A DNA stretch of 52,607 nt, from the NCBI GenBank assembly GCA_903900265.1, contig CAIUMM010000177.1:1-52607 (forward strand). The letters run 5' to 3'. The notes under the pieces are model-generated. The model was given only the letters and a program-made list of their open reading frames with translations. It had not been told where the DNA came from and searched no databases. Made by a program: the position numbers and the translations under genes. Below, in pieces: positions 1-8,007 of this stretch. Each line of letters opens with the position of its first letter. Within the stretch, counting starts at the first letter, position 1. The stretch is from an uncultured Pseudomonadota bacterium (GTDB lineage: Bacteria > Myxococcota_A > UBA796 > SXON01).

Positions 1-32
1 GCTCTGAGCCAGGATCAAACTCTCCAGTTTGT
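1..32 (-). rRNA. rrs: 16S ribosomal RNA, 5' end only (partial)
   Basis: Read on the minus strand, the first 30 or so bases contain the near-universal 16S 5' segment AGAGTTTGATCCTGGCTCAG. The rest of the gene lies beyond the left edge of the window, so only the first few helix-1 bases are present. The exact mature 5' end is set by processing and is placed here by analogy with other 16S genes. The gene is transcribed leftwards, out of the window. Confidence 0.95.
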
Positions 33-206
33 AATCCTATCCGAAGCGACTTCTGCTAAGAAAGTCGCCCGTTTAAACTCTATTGAACGTACGAAAATCT
101 GCTACCAATTTTTCAAAGACCAGCACACTCGATTCGCATCGGATCTGCTACGTTTTCAGGTCGGTTCAACCGAAGTTGACCCTCTCCGAAGCGCCCACCC
201 TCTTAT
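33..206 (-). promoter_or_regulatory. rRNA operon leader with boxA-like antitermination site and processing stem
   Basis: This is the untranslated leader between the probable rRNA promoter and the 16S gene, read leftwards. At 108-124 the minus strand reads GGTCTTTGAAAAATTGG, resembling the boxA (NusB/S10 antitermination) element of rRNA leaders. At 46-68 the arms gcgactt and aagtcgc form a 7-bp stem just upstream of 16S, fitting an RNase III-type processing stem. A second small inverted repeat (ggttcaac/gttgacc) lies around 163-179. No credible protein is encoded here; short open frames across it are chance. Confidence 0.6.
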
Positions 207-228
207 CGGACTTCCCGGTTGCCGTCAA
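201..228 (-). promoter_or_regulatory. Candidate rRNA promoter
   Basis: On the minus strand TTGACG (228-223) is followed after 15-16 bases by GATAAG/ATAAGA (207-201). This resembles a sigma-70 promoter firing towards the 16S gene about 170 bases downstream. The -35 is strong and the -10 weak. The remaining stretch, about 230-432, lies between this site and the upstream barrel-protein gene; I see no gene in it, though further rRNA promoters could be there. Confidence 0.4.
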
Positions 229-432
229 GAACCTTTTTCGTTCTCGTTGGCGACCGCGCTTCCCGATGAAGCGTCGACACCCCATCGTAATAGCGTGGGC
301 CTCCCAGAGCGTCAAGCAGCCTCGCAGGTACGGGCAGCGCGGGAGGGCTCTCGGGTGACCTGATTCGCTGGCTCCAACAAAGCGAAGCACGAGATCAAGA
401 AAGAATGTGGAGCCCGCGTTCGGAAGCCTGCC

Positions 433-1377
433 TCAGAACCTCACGCGTAGCGCGCTGCTGTAGGTCAGCCCCTGTTCCGCGCGACTCGGATTCAGCAGGT
501 AGAATGATTCGTCTTCGACATGAAGAGGCACGCGCATCGCGAAATCGAGGTCGACTCCTCGGGACACATTCACCGACAGGATGGGTGAAGCCGCCAGCGA
601 CCAACCATCGGACGCAGGGATGGGTTCGAGCGCGTTGGGCGCCGCGAGGCCAAGGACGTCGGGCGTCATCGCAGCGAAGGACCACGCCCGGTACCGGAGC
701 TCCCCGCCTATCGCCAACGGGCCGACCTGAAGTGTCGTTTCAATGCGTAAGGACAGTTGGTCCCCGGGCTTTAGACGAGCCGTCGCCTGCCCGGTGCCAA
801 TCTCGATGGTGTAGGGCACGATGCTTAGGAAAGGATGCACACTGGCGACGCCTGCCGTCACCGCCACTGGCCCCAATTGGTGCTTTGCCGCCAGCTCCAC
901 GCCCAGGCTGGGCACTCCCGTGGCGGCCATCATGGAATCAGAGGGCGACGCTATCGCTGAATCCCCGTACCGATCCCCGCGAGGCACAGGCACCTGAATC
1001 TGAAGATCGCTGATGATCGACGTGGTTGGAGCCCGCTTGCGGAACCATTCCACCTGTACGCCGAGCAGCGGGTCAACGAAGCCCGCGGCCTCGGCGTCAT
1101 GGAGCGAGTCCTGCTCGTGCGTAAGGTGAAAGGGGAGACGCGCGTACAACGCCGCTTGTTTCGAGATGCCGTAGGTGAAGCCAACATGCTCGGTCGCGTT
1201 GAGCCCGCCGGTCTGCGCCCCCGCGTGCACGTCCAAGCCGACCTCCACCTCCATCCAGCCCCGTGCGAGGATCAACGATCGCTCCACCTCGGTCGTCGCG
1301 AGAGGGGCGTGAGGACGCCTCTCGCTCACGTCTGCAGCCCAAAGCGCCGGACACAACAAGGTCGTTATCCAGAGCAT
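433..1377 (-). CDS. Outer-membrane beta-barrel protein, function unknown
   Basis: The product starts with a hydrophobic signal-like segment (MLWITTLLCPALWA) and then alternates short hydrophobic and polar stretches. It ends in ...ALRVRF, the terminal aromatic residue typical of outer-membrane barrel strands read by the BAM complex. At about 314 residues it has the size of 12- to 14-strand barrels such as the MetA-pathway/transporter-like proteins, but no specific family motif is visible. A GTG at 1413 would add 12 residues; I prefer the ATG because the signal segment begins there. It lies upstream of the rRNA promoter on the same strand and faces yaeQ divergently. Substrate unknown. Confidence 0.65.
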   Translation of the reverse strand: MLWITTLLCPALWAADVSERRPHAPLATTEVERSLILARGWMEVEVGLDVHAGAQTGGLNATEHVGFTYGISKQAALYARLPFHLTHEQDSLHDAEAAGFVDPLLGVQVEWFRKRAPTTSIISDLQIQVPVPRGDRYGDSAIASPSDSMMAATGVPSLGVELAAKHQLGPVAVTAGVASVHPFLSIVPYTIEIGTGQATARLKPGDQLSLRIETTLQVGPLAIGGELRYRAWSFAAMTPDVLGLAAPNALEPIPASDGWSLAASPILSVNVSRGVDLDFAMRVPLHVEDESFYLLNPSRAEQGLTYSSALRVRF

Positions 1378-1472
1378 GAGGGCGTCCCACAGATTTGCCG
1401 ATGCGTCGGCCACCGGGAGCCGTCAAAAGCAGACTCCCCACGCGTAGCGGCACGAACGGAATACGCGCGCGA

Positions 1473-2012
1473 ATGGCACTCACCTCTACCGTTCACGTGT
1501 TTGATCTCTCCTTGTCTGATGTCGATCGAGGCATCTACGAGAACCTGACCCTCAAAGTAGCGCGCCATCCTTCTGAGAGCGCCGAGTACCTCTTCACGCG
1601 TGTGCTCGCGTACGCGCTGGAGCTGGAGGAAGGCCTCGTGTTTACGCAAGGCCTGTCGGTCGCTGACGAACCGGCGCTTTGGACGCGCGATCTCACCGGG
1701 CAGCTGCAAGCGTGGATCGAGGTGGGTACACCCGACGCAGCGCGCCTGCACAAAGCGACGAAGGCCTGTGAGCGCGTCGTCGTTTACTGTCACAAGGAGG
1801 TGCACCACTATTTACGCAGCCTCGAAGGGCAGAAGATCTACGAGCCCCATCGAATTTGCATCATCGGTCTCGACCGCGCATTCATCGGCGCAGCTGCGGC
1901 CAAGGTCGAGAAGCGCTCCACGATGGCGCTGTCGATCACCGAAGGCACGCTCTACGTCGACCTCGGCGGCGAGTCGTTCACCGCACCGATCCAGCGTTTT
2001 GTGGTCCCCTGA
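1473..2012 (+). CDS. yaeQ: YaeQ family protein
   Basis: The 179-residue product begins MALTSTVHVFDLSLSDVDR and carries the ARHPSES motif near residue 30, FTQGL and DEPALW around residues 60-70, and IEVGTPD around residue 82. These match E. coli YaeQ (about 181 residues) along its whole length. YaeQ proteins adopt a PD-(D/E)XK nuclease-like fold and were once linked to RfaH-related haemolysin expression; the biochemical role is unsettled. The start is placed at MALTST rather than at a further-upstream ATG because the family begins there. The stop lies one base from the stop of the convergent MBL gene. Confidence 0.9.
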   Translation: MALTSTVHVFDLSLSDVDRGIYENLTLKVARHPSESAEYLFTRVLAYALELEEGLVFTQGLSVADEPALWTRDLTGQLQAWIEVGTPDAARLHKATKACERVVVYCHKEVHHYLRSLEGQKIYEPHRICIIGLDRAFIGAAAAKVEKRSTMALSITEGTLYVDLGGESFTAPIQRFVVP

Positions 2013-2013
2013 A

Positions 2014-2715
2014 CTAGCCGCGCGCGCGACGCCAGCTGAGTAGGTCCTTGACCCGCATGTAGGGGTTCGTCAGGCGCACTTCCGCGAGGGACGCATGATC
2101 ACCGCCATACGCGTGCCCCGGCCAAAGCTCCATGTCGCCGGGGAGCGTCGCGAGGCGCTCATGAAGCGTGCGGAACATCTCCTCCGAGTCCCCGCCCGGA
2201 AGGTCGACGCGACCGCAGCCCTGCAAGAACAGCGTATCCCCCGCGACGAGCGCATCTCCAACACGGAAGCAGCTTGAACCGGGAGTATGACCCGGGGTGT
2301 GCAGCCACTCGATGCGGACGCCCCCGACCTCTACGTGGTCCCCCGATTGGTGCGCGACCATGTCGTTGCTCGAAAGGCCAGTCACCCGGCGCACCCACTC
2401 GGTCTCCAGCTCGTGCACGTGCAGCTTGCAGCCGCACCGCGAGGTCAAGCGCGCCGCGCCCTCCACCGCGAACCCCATCATCGACCCGCCGACGTGGTCC
2501 GGGTGGTAATGCGTGCCCAGCGCGCCGATGACCTTCATTCCGTCGGCCTCCGCGATGTCGACGATCTCGTCGACTGCCCAGGCAGGGTCGACGACGACGC
2601 ACTCCTTCCGCTCGGAGTCGCCGATCAGGTAGACGAAGTTCTCCATCTGGCAGCAAACCTGGTTGTTCGCTCCAAAATCACGACCGGCGAAGAGCTGGCG
2701 AAAGTAGAGGGACAT
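2014..2715 (-). CDS. Metallo-beta-lactamase-fold hydrolase (glyoxalase II-like)
   Basis: A 233-residue single-domain MBL-fold enzyme. The metal motif THYHPDH is at residues 68-74 (H69, H71, D73, H74), with further ligands H144 in HTPGHTPGS, D161 in AGDTLF and H202 in PGHAYG. This is the full di-metal set of the glyoxalase II / persulfide dioxygenase branch. Substrate cannot be assigned; the C-terminal substrate domain of true glyoxalase II is short here. The start ATG overlaps the stop of the upstream ferritin-like gene (TGATG), so the two are translationally coupled. It is the last gene of a five-gene minus-strand operon. Confidence 0.85.
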   Translation of the reverse strand: MSLYFRQLFAGRDFGANNQVCCQMENFVYLIGDSERKECVVVDPAWAVDEIVDIAEADGMKVIGALGTHYHPDHVGGSMMGFAVEGAARLTSRCGCKLHVHELETEWVRRVTGLSSNDMVAHQSGDHVEVGGVRIEWLHTPGHTPGSSCFRVGDALVAGDTLFLQGCGRVDLPGGDSEEMFRTLHERLATLPGDMELWPGHAYGGDHASLAEVRLTNPYMRVKDLLSWRRARG

Positions 2716-3521
2716 CAGCGCGTAAACCCCAGTTCACGAAGGTAGATGTGCTCCAGTCGAGACTTCGACCGAGCGAATTGAGACCGAATCAACAGCAACA
2801 AACCCGAAGCCATGCAAAGCCACCGCACTGCGCGTGAAGGCTCAGGCTCGGGAACAAAGCCAAGCTTGCGCCCCTGCAGACGCACCCGCGCCTCCACGTG
2901 CGCGAGGAACCCTTTCACGTGACGCAGCACCGGATGTGCGGCTGCACGAGCCTCGAAGGCACGCACGATGAACGGCGCGAGCATGAGCTGAAGCAGCAGC
3001 AGCCCGTAAAATGGGTGGCGAAGCCAAGGCTGCTCGCTGAGCACCCGCTTTGTCTCCTTCTCCCCCCACGCCACGTGCTCCTCCTCCTCCCGGCAAACGA
3101 CAGCTAGCTTCTTCTTGATGTCCGGTACGCGAGGGTCGCTGTCCGGCAGCGTCTGAAGGAGCACGTCCTGAAAGATGTCCAGCACCATGCCCTCGCCCAG
3201 CGCATGCTCCATGACCACTTTCAGCGGGTAGTAGTTGTTGTGCGCCGACAATACACGCACCACCCAGTGCGCTTCAACCGGCTCCATCTCGAGCGTGCGG
3301 AAGATGTCTGCGAAGAGCTCCAGGTGATTCAGCTCCTGTCGAGCCTGCCGCACATAGAATCGGGCCGCCTCCAGCGAGCGCGCCGCGTACAGCGACTTGC
3401 CGCAATAAACGCCGGTCGCCTCGCCATAGAGCGCCTGAGAGAGGATGAATTGAATGAGCGCACGGTCCGTCGGCGACTCGAGGTCGAACGTGGCCCCCTG
3501 AAAGTCGAACCCCGCGGTCAT
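2715..3521 (-). CDS. Ferritin-like diiron protein
   Basis: The 268-residue protein shows the four-helix diiron carboxylate pattern: E34 (GEAT), E63-x-x-H66 (QELNH), E110 (GEG) and E146-x-x-H149 in an EEEEHVAWG helix. The C-terminal third has hydrophobic stretches (FYGLLLLQLMLAPFIV and the WLCMASGLLLLI region) that could associate with membrane. This is the fold of ferritin-like oxidases and hydroxylases; no more specific subfamily is recognised. Its ATG overlaps the stop of the upstream exported protein (ATGA), and the downstream MBL gene overlaps its stop. An oxygen- or iron-dependent reaction is likely by family, but the substrate is unknown. Confidence 0.75.
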   Translation of the reverse strand: MTAGFDFQGATFDLESPTDRALIQFILSQALYGEATGVYCGKSLYAARSLEAARFYVRQARQELNHLELFADIFRTLEMEPVEAHWVVRVLSAHNNYYPLKVVMEHALGEGMVLDIFQDVLLQTLPDSDPRVPDIKKKLAVVCREEEEHVAWGEKETKRVLSEQPWLRHPFYGLLLLQLMLAPFIVRAFEARAAAHPVLRHVKGFLAHVEARVRLQGRKLGFVPEPEPSRAVRWLCMASGLLLLIRSQFARSKSRLEHIYLRELGFTR

Positions 3522-4309
3522 GGGGCCAGCCGAGGGTCAAAGACCATCAGGCAATGGCGCTGCGTGTTCATCGCAGTGATCTCCTCCTCGGTGAACGGCA
3601 GCTCGGACTGCATCACCTCGCCTTTGATGAACGCCATGATCGCTTTGCGAGCGATGTCGCCTTCCGGTGAGTCGAGGCGCGTCTCCCAAAACGTGAACAA
3701 CAGTCGGCGGCGAGCGTCTGCCGGCAAGGCCTCACCCCAGATCTTCTCGCAGTCCGCTGGGATGTCGGTGTTCACGCGAAGCTCCAGCGCCTTGCGAGCG
3801 ACCGCTTCATTGAGGGCGTTGACGTCTCCGTGGATAGCGTCAAGGATATCGCCTTCTAAAGCCTGATACTTTCGGTCGCCGATCATCCAGCCGCCAAGGG
3901 AGATGCACGCGGTAGGGGCGAGGATACAGAGCAGGTAGTTCGCCGGAGAGCCCTGATCCGCGAAGGACTTGCCGGGGCTGTGAATCCGCGGCGGCTCGCG
4001 CTGAAGGTAGACCCAGCCGTCATCGTGCACGACGACGCGCGGATGGTACGGCGTGTAGCTCTTGAAGATGGTGCGGTCGTTCTTGTGGTCGCCCTTCCGG
4101 TAGCCTTGATCCTTCAAGTCCTGGAAGAGCTTCGCTCGGGCCCTCGACACCGCAGGGTCAGCGAAGACATCCACATTGACCGCCGGGCCGACGACGTCCA
4201 CAGGCGCTGCAGCCGCCGTGGGCTCAGCGGGCGGCGCCACGGGCACCGGATCATCAGCAGCGCGGGCAAATCGAACGAGGGTAAGGACAAGGAAGATGAG
4301 CACATCCAT
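3518..4309 (-). CDS. Exported protein of unknown function
   Basis: A 263-residue protein starting with a hydrophobic segment (MDVLIFLVLTLVRFARA) that looks like a signal peptide ending at AxA. An Ala/Pro-rich linker (PVPVAPPAEPTAAAAP) follows, then a mixed domain. A hydrophobic patch with cysteines (YLLCILAPTACISLGGWMIG) near residues 130-150 may be a membrane segment. No known family was recognised. The gene sits between the sugar kinase (3-base gap) and the diiron protein (4-base overlap), so it is probably co-expressed with both. Confidence 0.65.
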   Translation of the reverse strand: MDVLIFLVLTLVRFARAADDPVPVAPPAEPTAAAAPVDVVGPAVNVDVFADPAVSRARAKLFQDLKDQGYRKGDHKNDRTIFKSYTPYHPRVVVHDDGWVYLQREPPRIHSPGKSFADQGSPANYLLCILAPTACISLGGWMIGDRKYQALEGDILDAIHGDVNALNEAVARKALELRVNTDIPADCEKIWGEALPADARRRLLFTFWETRLDSPEGDIARKAIMAFIKGEVMQSELPFTEEEITAMNTQRHCLMVFDPRLAP

Positions 4310-4312
4310 GTA

Positions 4313-5308
4313 CTATCCCAAAACGCGCTCCATCTCCGAGCGCTGCATGCGCGCAGAGAGCGCGAGCCGAAGCTGCCCTTGGGCCCGGAACAGATTGTGG
4401 GCGCGCCGCGAAGGGAACTTCTTGTCGTTCCATCCGAAATAATTATCCTCGAACACGTCTCTGGCGAAGCGACTCGCGAGCTCTAAGGCGATGCGCTCCA
4501 CCCCGCTCACCACGCCGGCGCGGTCCGACTCCGACAGCGCCCGTTCGGACAGGTACCCCTTCATCGCAGCGGAAAATAGTTGTATATCAAAGTATGTTTC
4601 CGACCCATCTTCACCCACAGGATTACACCAGGAGCGCAGCGCGTCGCCCATTTCGATGTCCAAGGACAGACGAGAGAGCGTGTCCAGATCCAGCAGACAC
4701 ACCCCCTCCCCGGCTTCGGAAAACCGCAGGTTTGAAATCTTCAAATCGCCATGTGCATGCCGCTCGGGCAGGTCCAGCGCGCCGGACCAGCCTTCCCAGG
4801 CTGCAAGAACCGCATCCGCCAAACGACGGGCCTCGGCGTCCTCCCCCCCGGCCGCAGCCTGTAGGCGCCGCATGTGTCCTACGGTGTCGTGCGCGCCGGG
4901 TCGAACGTGCTTGTACGTCCACTCCAGCGCGTCCGTCGCACGATGAAAACGCGCGACCAACGCGCCGGCGGCAAAAGCCGTAGGCGCCTCGCTCAATCGG
5001 TGAATCGTCTTGCCGGGAACAAAGGTCAATGCGCGCCAGACGCCGCTATCGGCGACCGCACACAGCGCGCCGGCGTCGGTGCGCACCAAGCGCGGCGAAA
5101 CCATGCCCATCGCCTGTAGGTGCGCGGTCACCGCCTCGATGTCTTCGTGCACCGACGGCGCGAAGATGGGATTCACGCGCTGAACGACGAAAAGAGGAGC
5201 CTCCCCGCGGTCCATATGACCTGCGAGGTACGTCTGATTGATCAGGCCCGCATCTGCGCTTTCGCCGATGGGGAGCCCGCGCAACGCCGCCCACGCGTCG
5301 GGGATCAC
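4313..5308 (-). CDS. Phosphotransferase, NahK-like sugar kinase (APH fold)
   Basis: The 331-residue product has the choline/aminoglycoside kinase fold. AGLINQTYLA at 20-29 followed by VVQRVNPIF at 41-49 is typical of the N-acetylhexosamine 1-kinase (NahK) branch. The catalytic loop HGDLKISN is at 186-193 (D188, N193), the metal-binding LLDLDT at 205-210, and DIEMGDALRSW at 217-227 also fits NahK-type enzymes. It probably phosphorylates a sugar or similar alcohol using ATP in the cytoplasm; the substrate is not proven by sequence. It starts with GTG overlapping the stop of the small membrane protein gene (GTGA). Confidence 0.75.
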   Translation of the reverse strand: MIPDAWAALRGLPIGESADAGLINQTYLAGHMDRGEAPLFVVQRVNPIFAPSVHEDIEAVTAHLQAMGMVSPRLVRTDAGALCAVADSGVWRALTFVPGKTIHRLSEAPTAFAAGALVARFHRATDALEWTYKHVRPGAHDTVGHMRRLQAAAGGEDAEARRLADAVLAAWEGWSGALDLPERHAHGDLKISNLRFSEAGEGVCLLDLDTLSRLSLDIEMGDALRSWCNPVGEDGSETYFDIQLFSAAMKGYLSERALSESDRAGVVSGVERIALELASRFARDVFEDNYFGWNDKKFPSRRAHNLFRAQGQLRLALSARMQRSEMERVLG

Positions 5309-5544
5309 GCGTCTGCGCCCTTCTGGCCGCCCATCAATCCGACCGCAAGGAACACGATGGAGAGCACGCCCGACAAGCAGCAGCAGCCGCTGTTCACGTA
5401 GAGCAGCGCCGCTGAGACCGGCGCGAGCACGTCATGCACATCGCCGTCGGTGGTCGCGATCAGGTTGACGATCGGTCCGGAGGCCATCATCATCAACAAA
5501 AAGAAGATGGCCAGACAGCCAAAACAACCAGCGGCGATTTTCAA
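5305..5544 (-). CDS. Small two-helix membrane protein, unknown
   Basis: From a TTG start preceded by GGAG at a 6-base spacing, the frame encodes 79 residues beginning MKIAAGCFGCLAIFFLL. There are two hydrophobic helices (about residues 4-27 and 42-70) and a Cys-rich patch (SGCCCLSG) in the second. An upstream GTG at 5592 lacks a ribosome binding site and would add a polar extension, so TTG is preferred. It is the first gene of the operon leading to the sugar kinase, whose GTG overlaps its stop. Function unknown. Confidence 0.6.
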   Translation of the reverse strand: MKIAAGCFGCLAIFFLLMMMASGPIVNLIATTDGDVHDVLAPVSAALLYVNSGCCCLSGVLSIVFLAVGLMGGQKGADA

Positions 5545-5658
5545 GGGGCGCTCCGAGCAACGAGGGGAATGAACGAGACAAGGGTACCCCACCCGACCCC
5601 AAACCGCACGTCATCGCCTTTGCAGCATCCAAAGTGAACCACGCGGGTTGCCCAAGCC

Positions 5659-5687
5659 TTGACATGCGTATAGGCGCGGACATCCTG
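5659..5687 (+). promoter_or_regulatory. Candidate promoter for pal-tatD
   Basis: A perfect -35 hexamer TTGACA lies at 5659-5664, with a weak -10 (CATCCT, 5681-5686) after 16 bases. The pal start codon is about 30 bases downstream. The intergenic region separates this unit from the divergent kinase operon. Confidence 0.4.
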
Positions 5688-5718
5688 TTGTTCAACCTTT
5701 GCCTGCTACGGAGCCACC

Positions 5719-6258
5719 TTGCGCACCTCGACATCGCTGCTCTTCCCCGTCCTCGTCTCCTTGGTCCTGACCGGTAGCGCGTGCAAGAAGAAGGTCCCCC
5801 CCTCGGACGTGCCGGACGCGGTGATCGCGGTCGACCCCAAACCGACTGAGGCCCCCAAGGTCGTTCCTCCCGAAGTGCAGGAGATGGTCAGCAACTTCTC
5901 CAAGGTCTACTTCGACTTTGACGCATCCATGCTCAACGGTGACAGCAAAGCGGCGCTGGACGCCAACGCGGTCATCATGCAGAAGTACACCGATGTAAAG
6001 GTAGAAGTACAAGGAAACGCCGATGAGCGCGGCACCACCGACTACAACCTCGCGCTCGGCCAGAAGCGCGCGGACGCAGTCGTCAAGTACCTCCTCGCGC
6101 GCGGCATCTCTGCGAGTCGCGTCAAGACGGTCTCCTACGGCGAGGAGCGCCCGGCGGTGTCTGGAAGCAGCGAGACCGCGTTTGCGCAGAATCGTCGCGC
6201 CGAGTTCGTCATCACCTACGGCGCAGGCGCGCCGGTACAAGGCACCACCGGCGGCTGA
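5719..6258 (+). CDS. pal: Peptidoglycan-associated lipoprotein Pal (OmpA family)
   Basis: A 179-residue lipoprotein. The signal peptide ends with a lipobox-like LTGSAC, making C22 the lipidated residue, followed by a Lys patch and a Pro-rich linker. The OmpA-like peptidoglycan-binding domain runs from about residue 65, with VYFDFDAS, GNADERGTTDYNLALGQKRA and the R-V-x-T-V-SYGEERP end. It anchors the outer membrane to peptidoglycan in the Tol-Pal system. Start is TTG with GGAG five bases upstream. No tol genes adjoin it; its stop overlaps the ATG of the tatD-like gene by one base. Confidence 0.92.
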   Translation: MRTSTSLLFPVLVSLVLTGSACKKKVPPSDVPDAVIAVDPKPTEAPKVVPPEVQEMVSNFSKVYFDFDASMLNGDSKAALDANAVIMQKYTDVKVEVQGNADERGTTDYNLALGQKRADAVVKYLLARGISASRVKTVSYGEERPAVSGSSETAFAQNRRAEFVITYGAGAPVQGTTGG

Positions 6259-7004
6259 TGCTCGATACGCACTGCCACCTCGACGATGTACGCTACGACG
6301 CGATCATCGATGAGGTGGAAGCCCGAAGGGTCGCAAACCGGGTGCGGGTGCTCGTCCCGGGCGTACGTCGGGGATCCTGGGACGCCCTGCGACGACGCGC
6401 CAGCGCTCATGGGTGGCTGTTTGCGATCGGAACGCATCCGGAGCTGCTGAAGGACGAAAGCGATCCCGTGCCCACCTCAGCAGATGGGGCTGCGGCGATC
6501 GGAGAATGCGGTCTTCATCGCCCCTCCGCGGTCGCGATGGAGCGCCAGATCGCGGTCCTAAACGGGCACCTGGAGGTGGCGCGCAGTCTAAACCTGCCGG
6601 TGATCCTCCACTGCGTGCGTGCGCACGACGTACTTCCCAAGGTGCTGCGCGCATTTTGTGGCCGGTCCACGCTGCGCGGGGTGTTGCACAGCTACTCCGG
6701 GGGAGCCCAGCTGGTGGGCGTCTACGCTTCGTTCGGCTTGCATTTTTCGTTCGGAGGCGCAATCACTTGGCCGAACGCGCGTCGCCCGATCGAAGCGCTG
6801 CGCGCGGTGCCAACGGACCGCCTCTTGCTGGAGTCGGACGGGCCCGATCAGGCGCCGCACTTTGAGCCTGCGGTTTGGTCCCACAAGAGCGAACCTGCGA
6901 TGCTCCCGGCGCTCTGCAACCACGCGGCCGATCTCCGAAAGGCAGACAGGACCGAGCTGATCGCGGCGCTACACCGAAACGCTACGACGCTGGGCTGGGG
7001 ATGA
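6258..7004 (+). CDS. TatD family metal-dependent hydrolase
   Basis: A 248-residue TIM-barrel hydrolase. Ligands expected for TatD are present: H5-C-H7, E83 in GECGLHR, H118 in ILHCVRAH, H144 in LHSYSGG and D194 in LLLESDGPD. TatD proteins are metal-dependent DNases with proposed roles in DNA repair or quality control. The product is slightly short of the usual 255-265 residues but no motif is missing. Translationally coupled to pal (TGATG overlap). Confidence 0.88.
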   Translation: MLDTHCHLDDVRYDAIIDEVEARRVANRVRVLVPGVRRGSWDALRRRASAHGWLFAIGTHPELLKDESDPVPTSADGAAAIGECGLHRPSAVAMERQIAVLNGHLEVARSLNLPVILHCVRAHDVLPKVLRAFCGRSTLRGVLHSYSGGAQLVGVYASFGLHFSFGGAITWPNARRPIEALRAVPTDRLLLESDGPDQAPHFEPAVWSHKSEPAMLPALCNHAADLRKADRTELIAALHRNATTLGWG

Positions 7005-7014
7005 GCCGCGCTTT

Positions 7015-8007
7015 TTAGAGCGCAAAGCCGAAGGTGCAGACCGGGACGCCGCTGACCACATGCGCACGCTCAGCGAAAGAGACGACGAACCCGTCGCCGG
7101 AGGCCCGCACCCGCTCCAGGACCACCCCGCCCAGCGATCGCACCTCGGCGAGCACATCCCCTCGCCCGACCAACGCGCCGGGAGACACCGCGGCGACGAG
7201 CAGCCCCGCAGCGGACGCACGGGGACCGCTGTCTCTGCGAAACGCGCCATCCACGCGCGACGCATGATCGACGGCGGCGCCATCGCGCAGCCCCAACGCG
7301 CTCAGCACGCCACGCACCGCCTGAACGGCGACTTCGACTGCGGCACGGTCCAGCACCAGACGCGGGCCCGCCTCGATGGTGATCGCGGGGATCTGCATCC
7401 GATTCAGCACCGCACCCGTCAGCGAACGATCCATACGATACCTCGTATACTGCTCGTCCGGATAATCTTGGAGGACGGTCAGGCCGGTCGAGCGGGCCAA
7501 GCGCTGGCAAGAAGCCTCCAACGCCGTCCTCGCGGCGCCACGCAGCGACGTGGCGCGATCGGTCAACACGTAGGGGATGGCGTTCGGGGCGTCGGCGTGG
7601 ATGTCGATCACCAGATCCGGGCGGCGCCCGCCGATGTCCTTCCAGACCGCAGCGACCAGACGCTCCGCAGCGCTTCCGCTGGCATCACCGGGAAACAACC
7701 GATTCAAATCGACGTCTTCATCTGGATGACGACGGGTGCGGCGCTCCAACCCGTCAGGGTTGAGCGAGGGATACAAATGCACCTCCCCGCGAAGCAACGC
7801 GGAGTCCAGCTCCTCCGCGAGCTGCAAGCAGGCGCCCGCGCCGGTGCACTCGTCGCCGTGTACGTTGCCGGTGACGATCACCACCGGCTCGCGCACTCGG
7901 GCCCCGCCGACCACCGGATTGCGCCGTTCCGGAGGCGGCAACACCGTGATCACCGGGACATCGGGCCCCCTTCCCCCCTGATCGACCCGCGACACCACGC
8001 GCGGCAT
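7015..8007 (-). CDS. Succinylglutamate desuccinylase/aspartoacylase family zinc hydrolase
   Basis: A 330-residue enzyme of the M14-like AstE/AspA family. Zinc ligands are visible as H50-x-x-E53 (NVHGDE) and H137 (DIHAD), with NPDG at 83-86 and DLNR at 100-103 as substrate-loop motifs. The C-terminal part has a short beta-rich domain (VSPGALVGRGDVLAEV region) that recalls barrel-sandwich folds. It should cleave an N-acyl or related amide; the substrate is not determined. The ATG at 8007 overlaps the stop of the sulfatase-like gene by one base. A longer in-frame N-terminus exists but is Arg-rich and overlaps the sulfatase gene, so it is not used. Confidence 0.82.
   Translation of the reverse strand: MPRVVSRVDQGGRGPDVPVITVLPPPERRNPVVGGARVREPVVIVTGNVHGDECTGAGACLQLAEELDSALLRGEVHLYPSLNPDGLERRTRRHPDEDVDLNRLFPGDASGSAAERLVAAVWKDIGGRRPDLVIDIHADAPNAIPYVLTDRATSLRGAARTALEASCQRLARSTGLTVLQDYPDEQYTRYRMDRSLTGAVLNRMQIPAITIEAGPRLVLDRAAVEVAVQAVRGVLSALGLRDGAAVDHASRVDGAFRRDSGPRASAAGLLVAAVSPGALVGRGDVLAEVRSLGGVVLERVRASGDGFVVSFAERAHVVSGVPVCTFGFAL

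Noticed and set aside
83..358. A short plus-strand open frame in the rRNA leader
   Set aside because: It covers the rRNA promoter, boxA-like site and processing stem, and its translation has no protein-like features.
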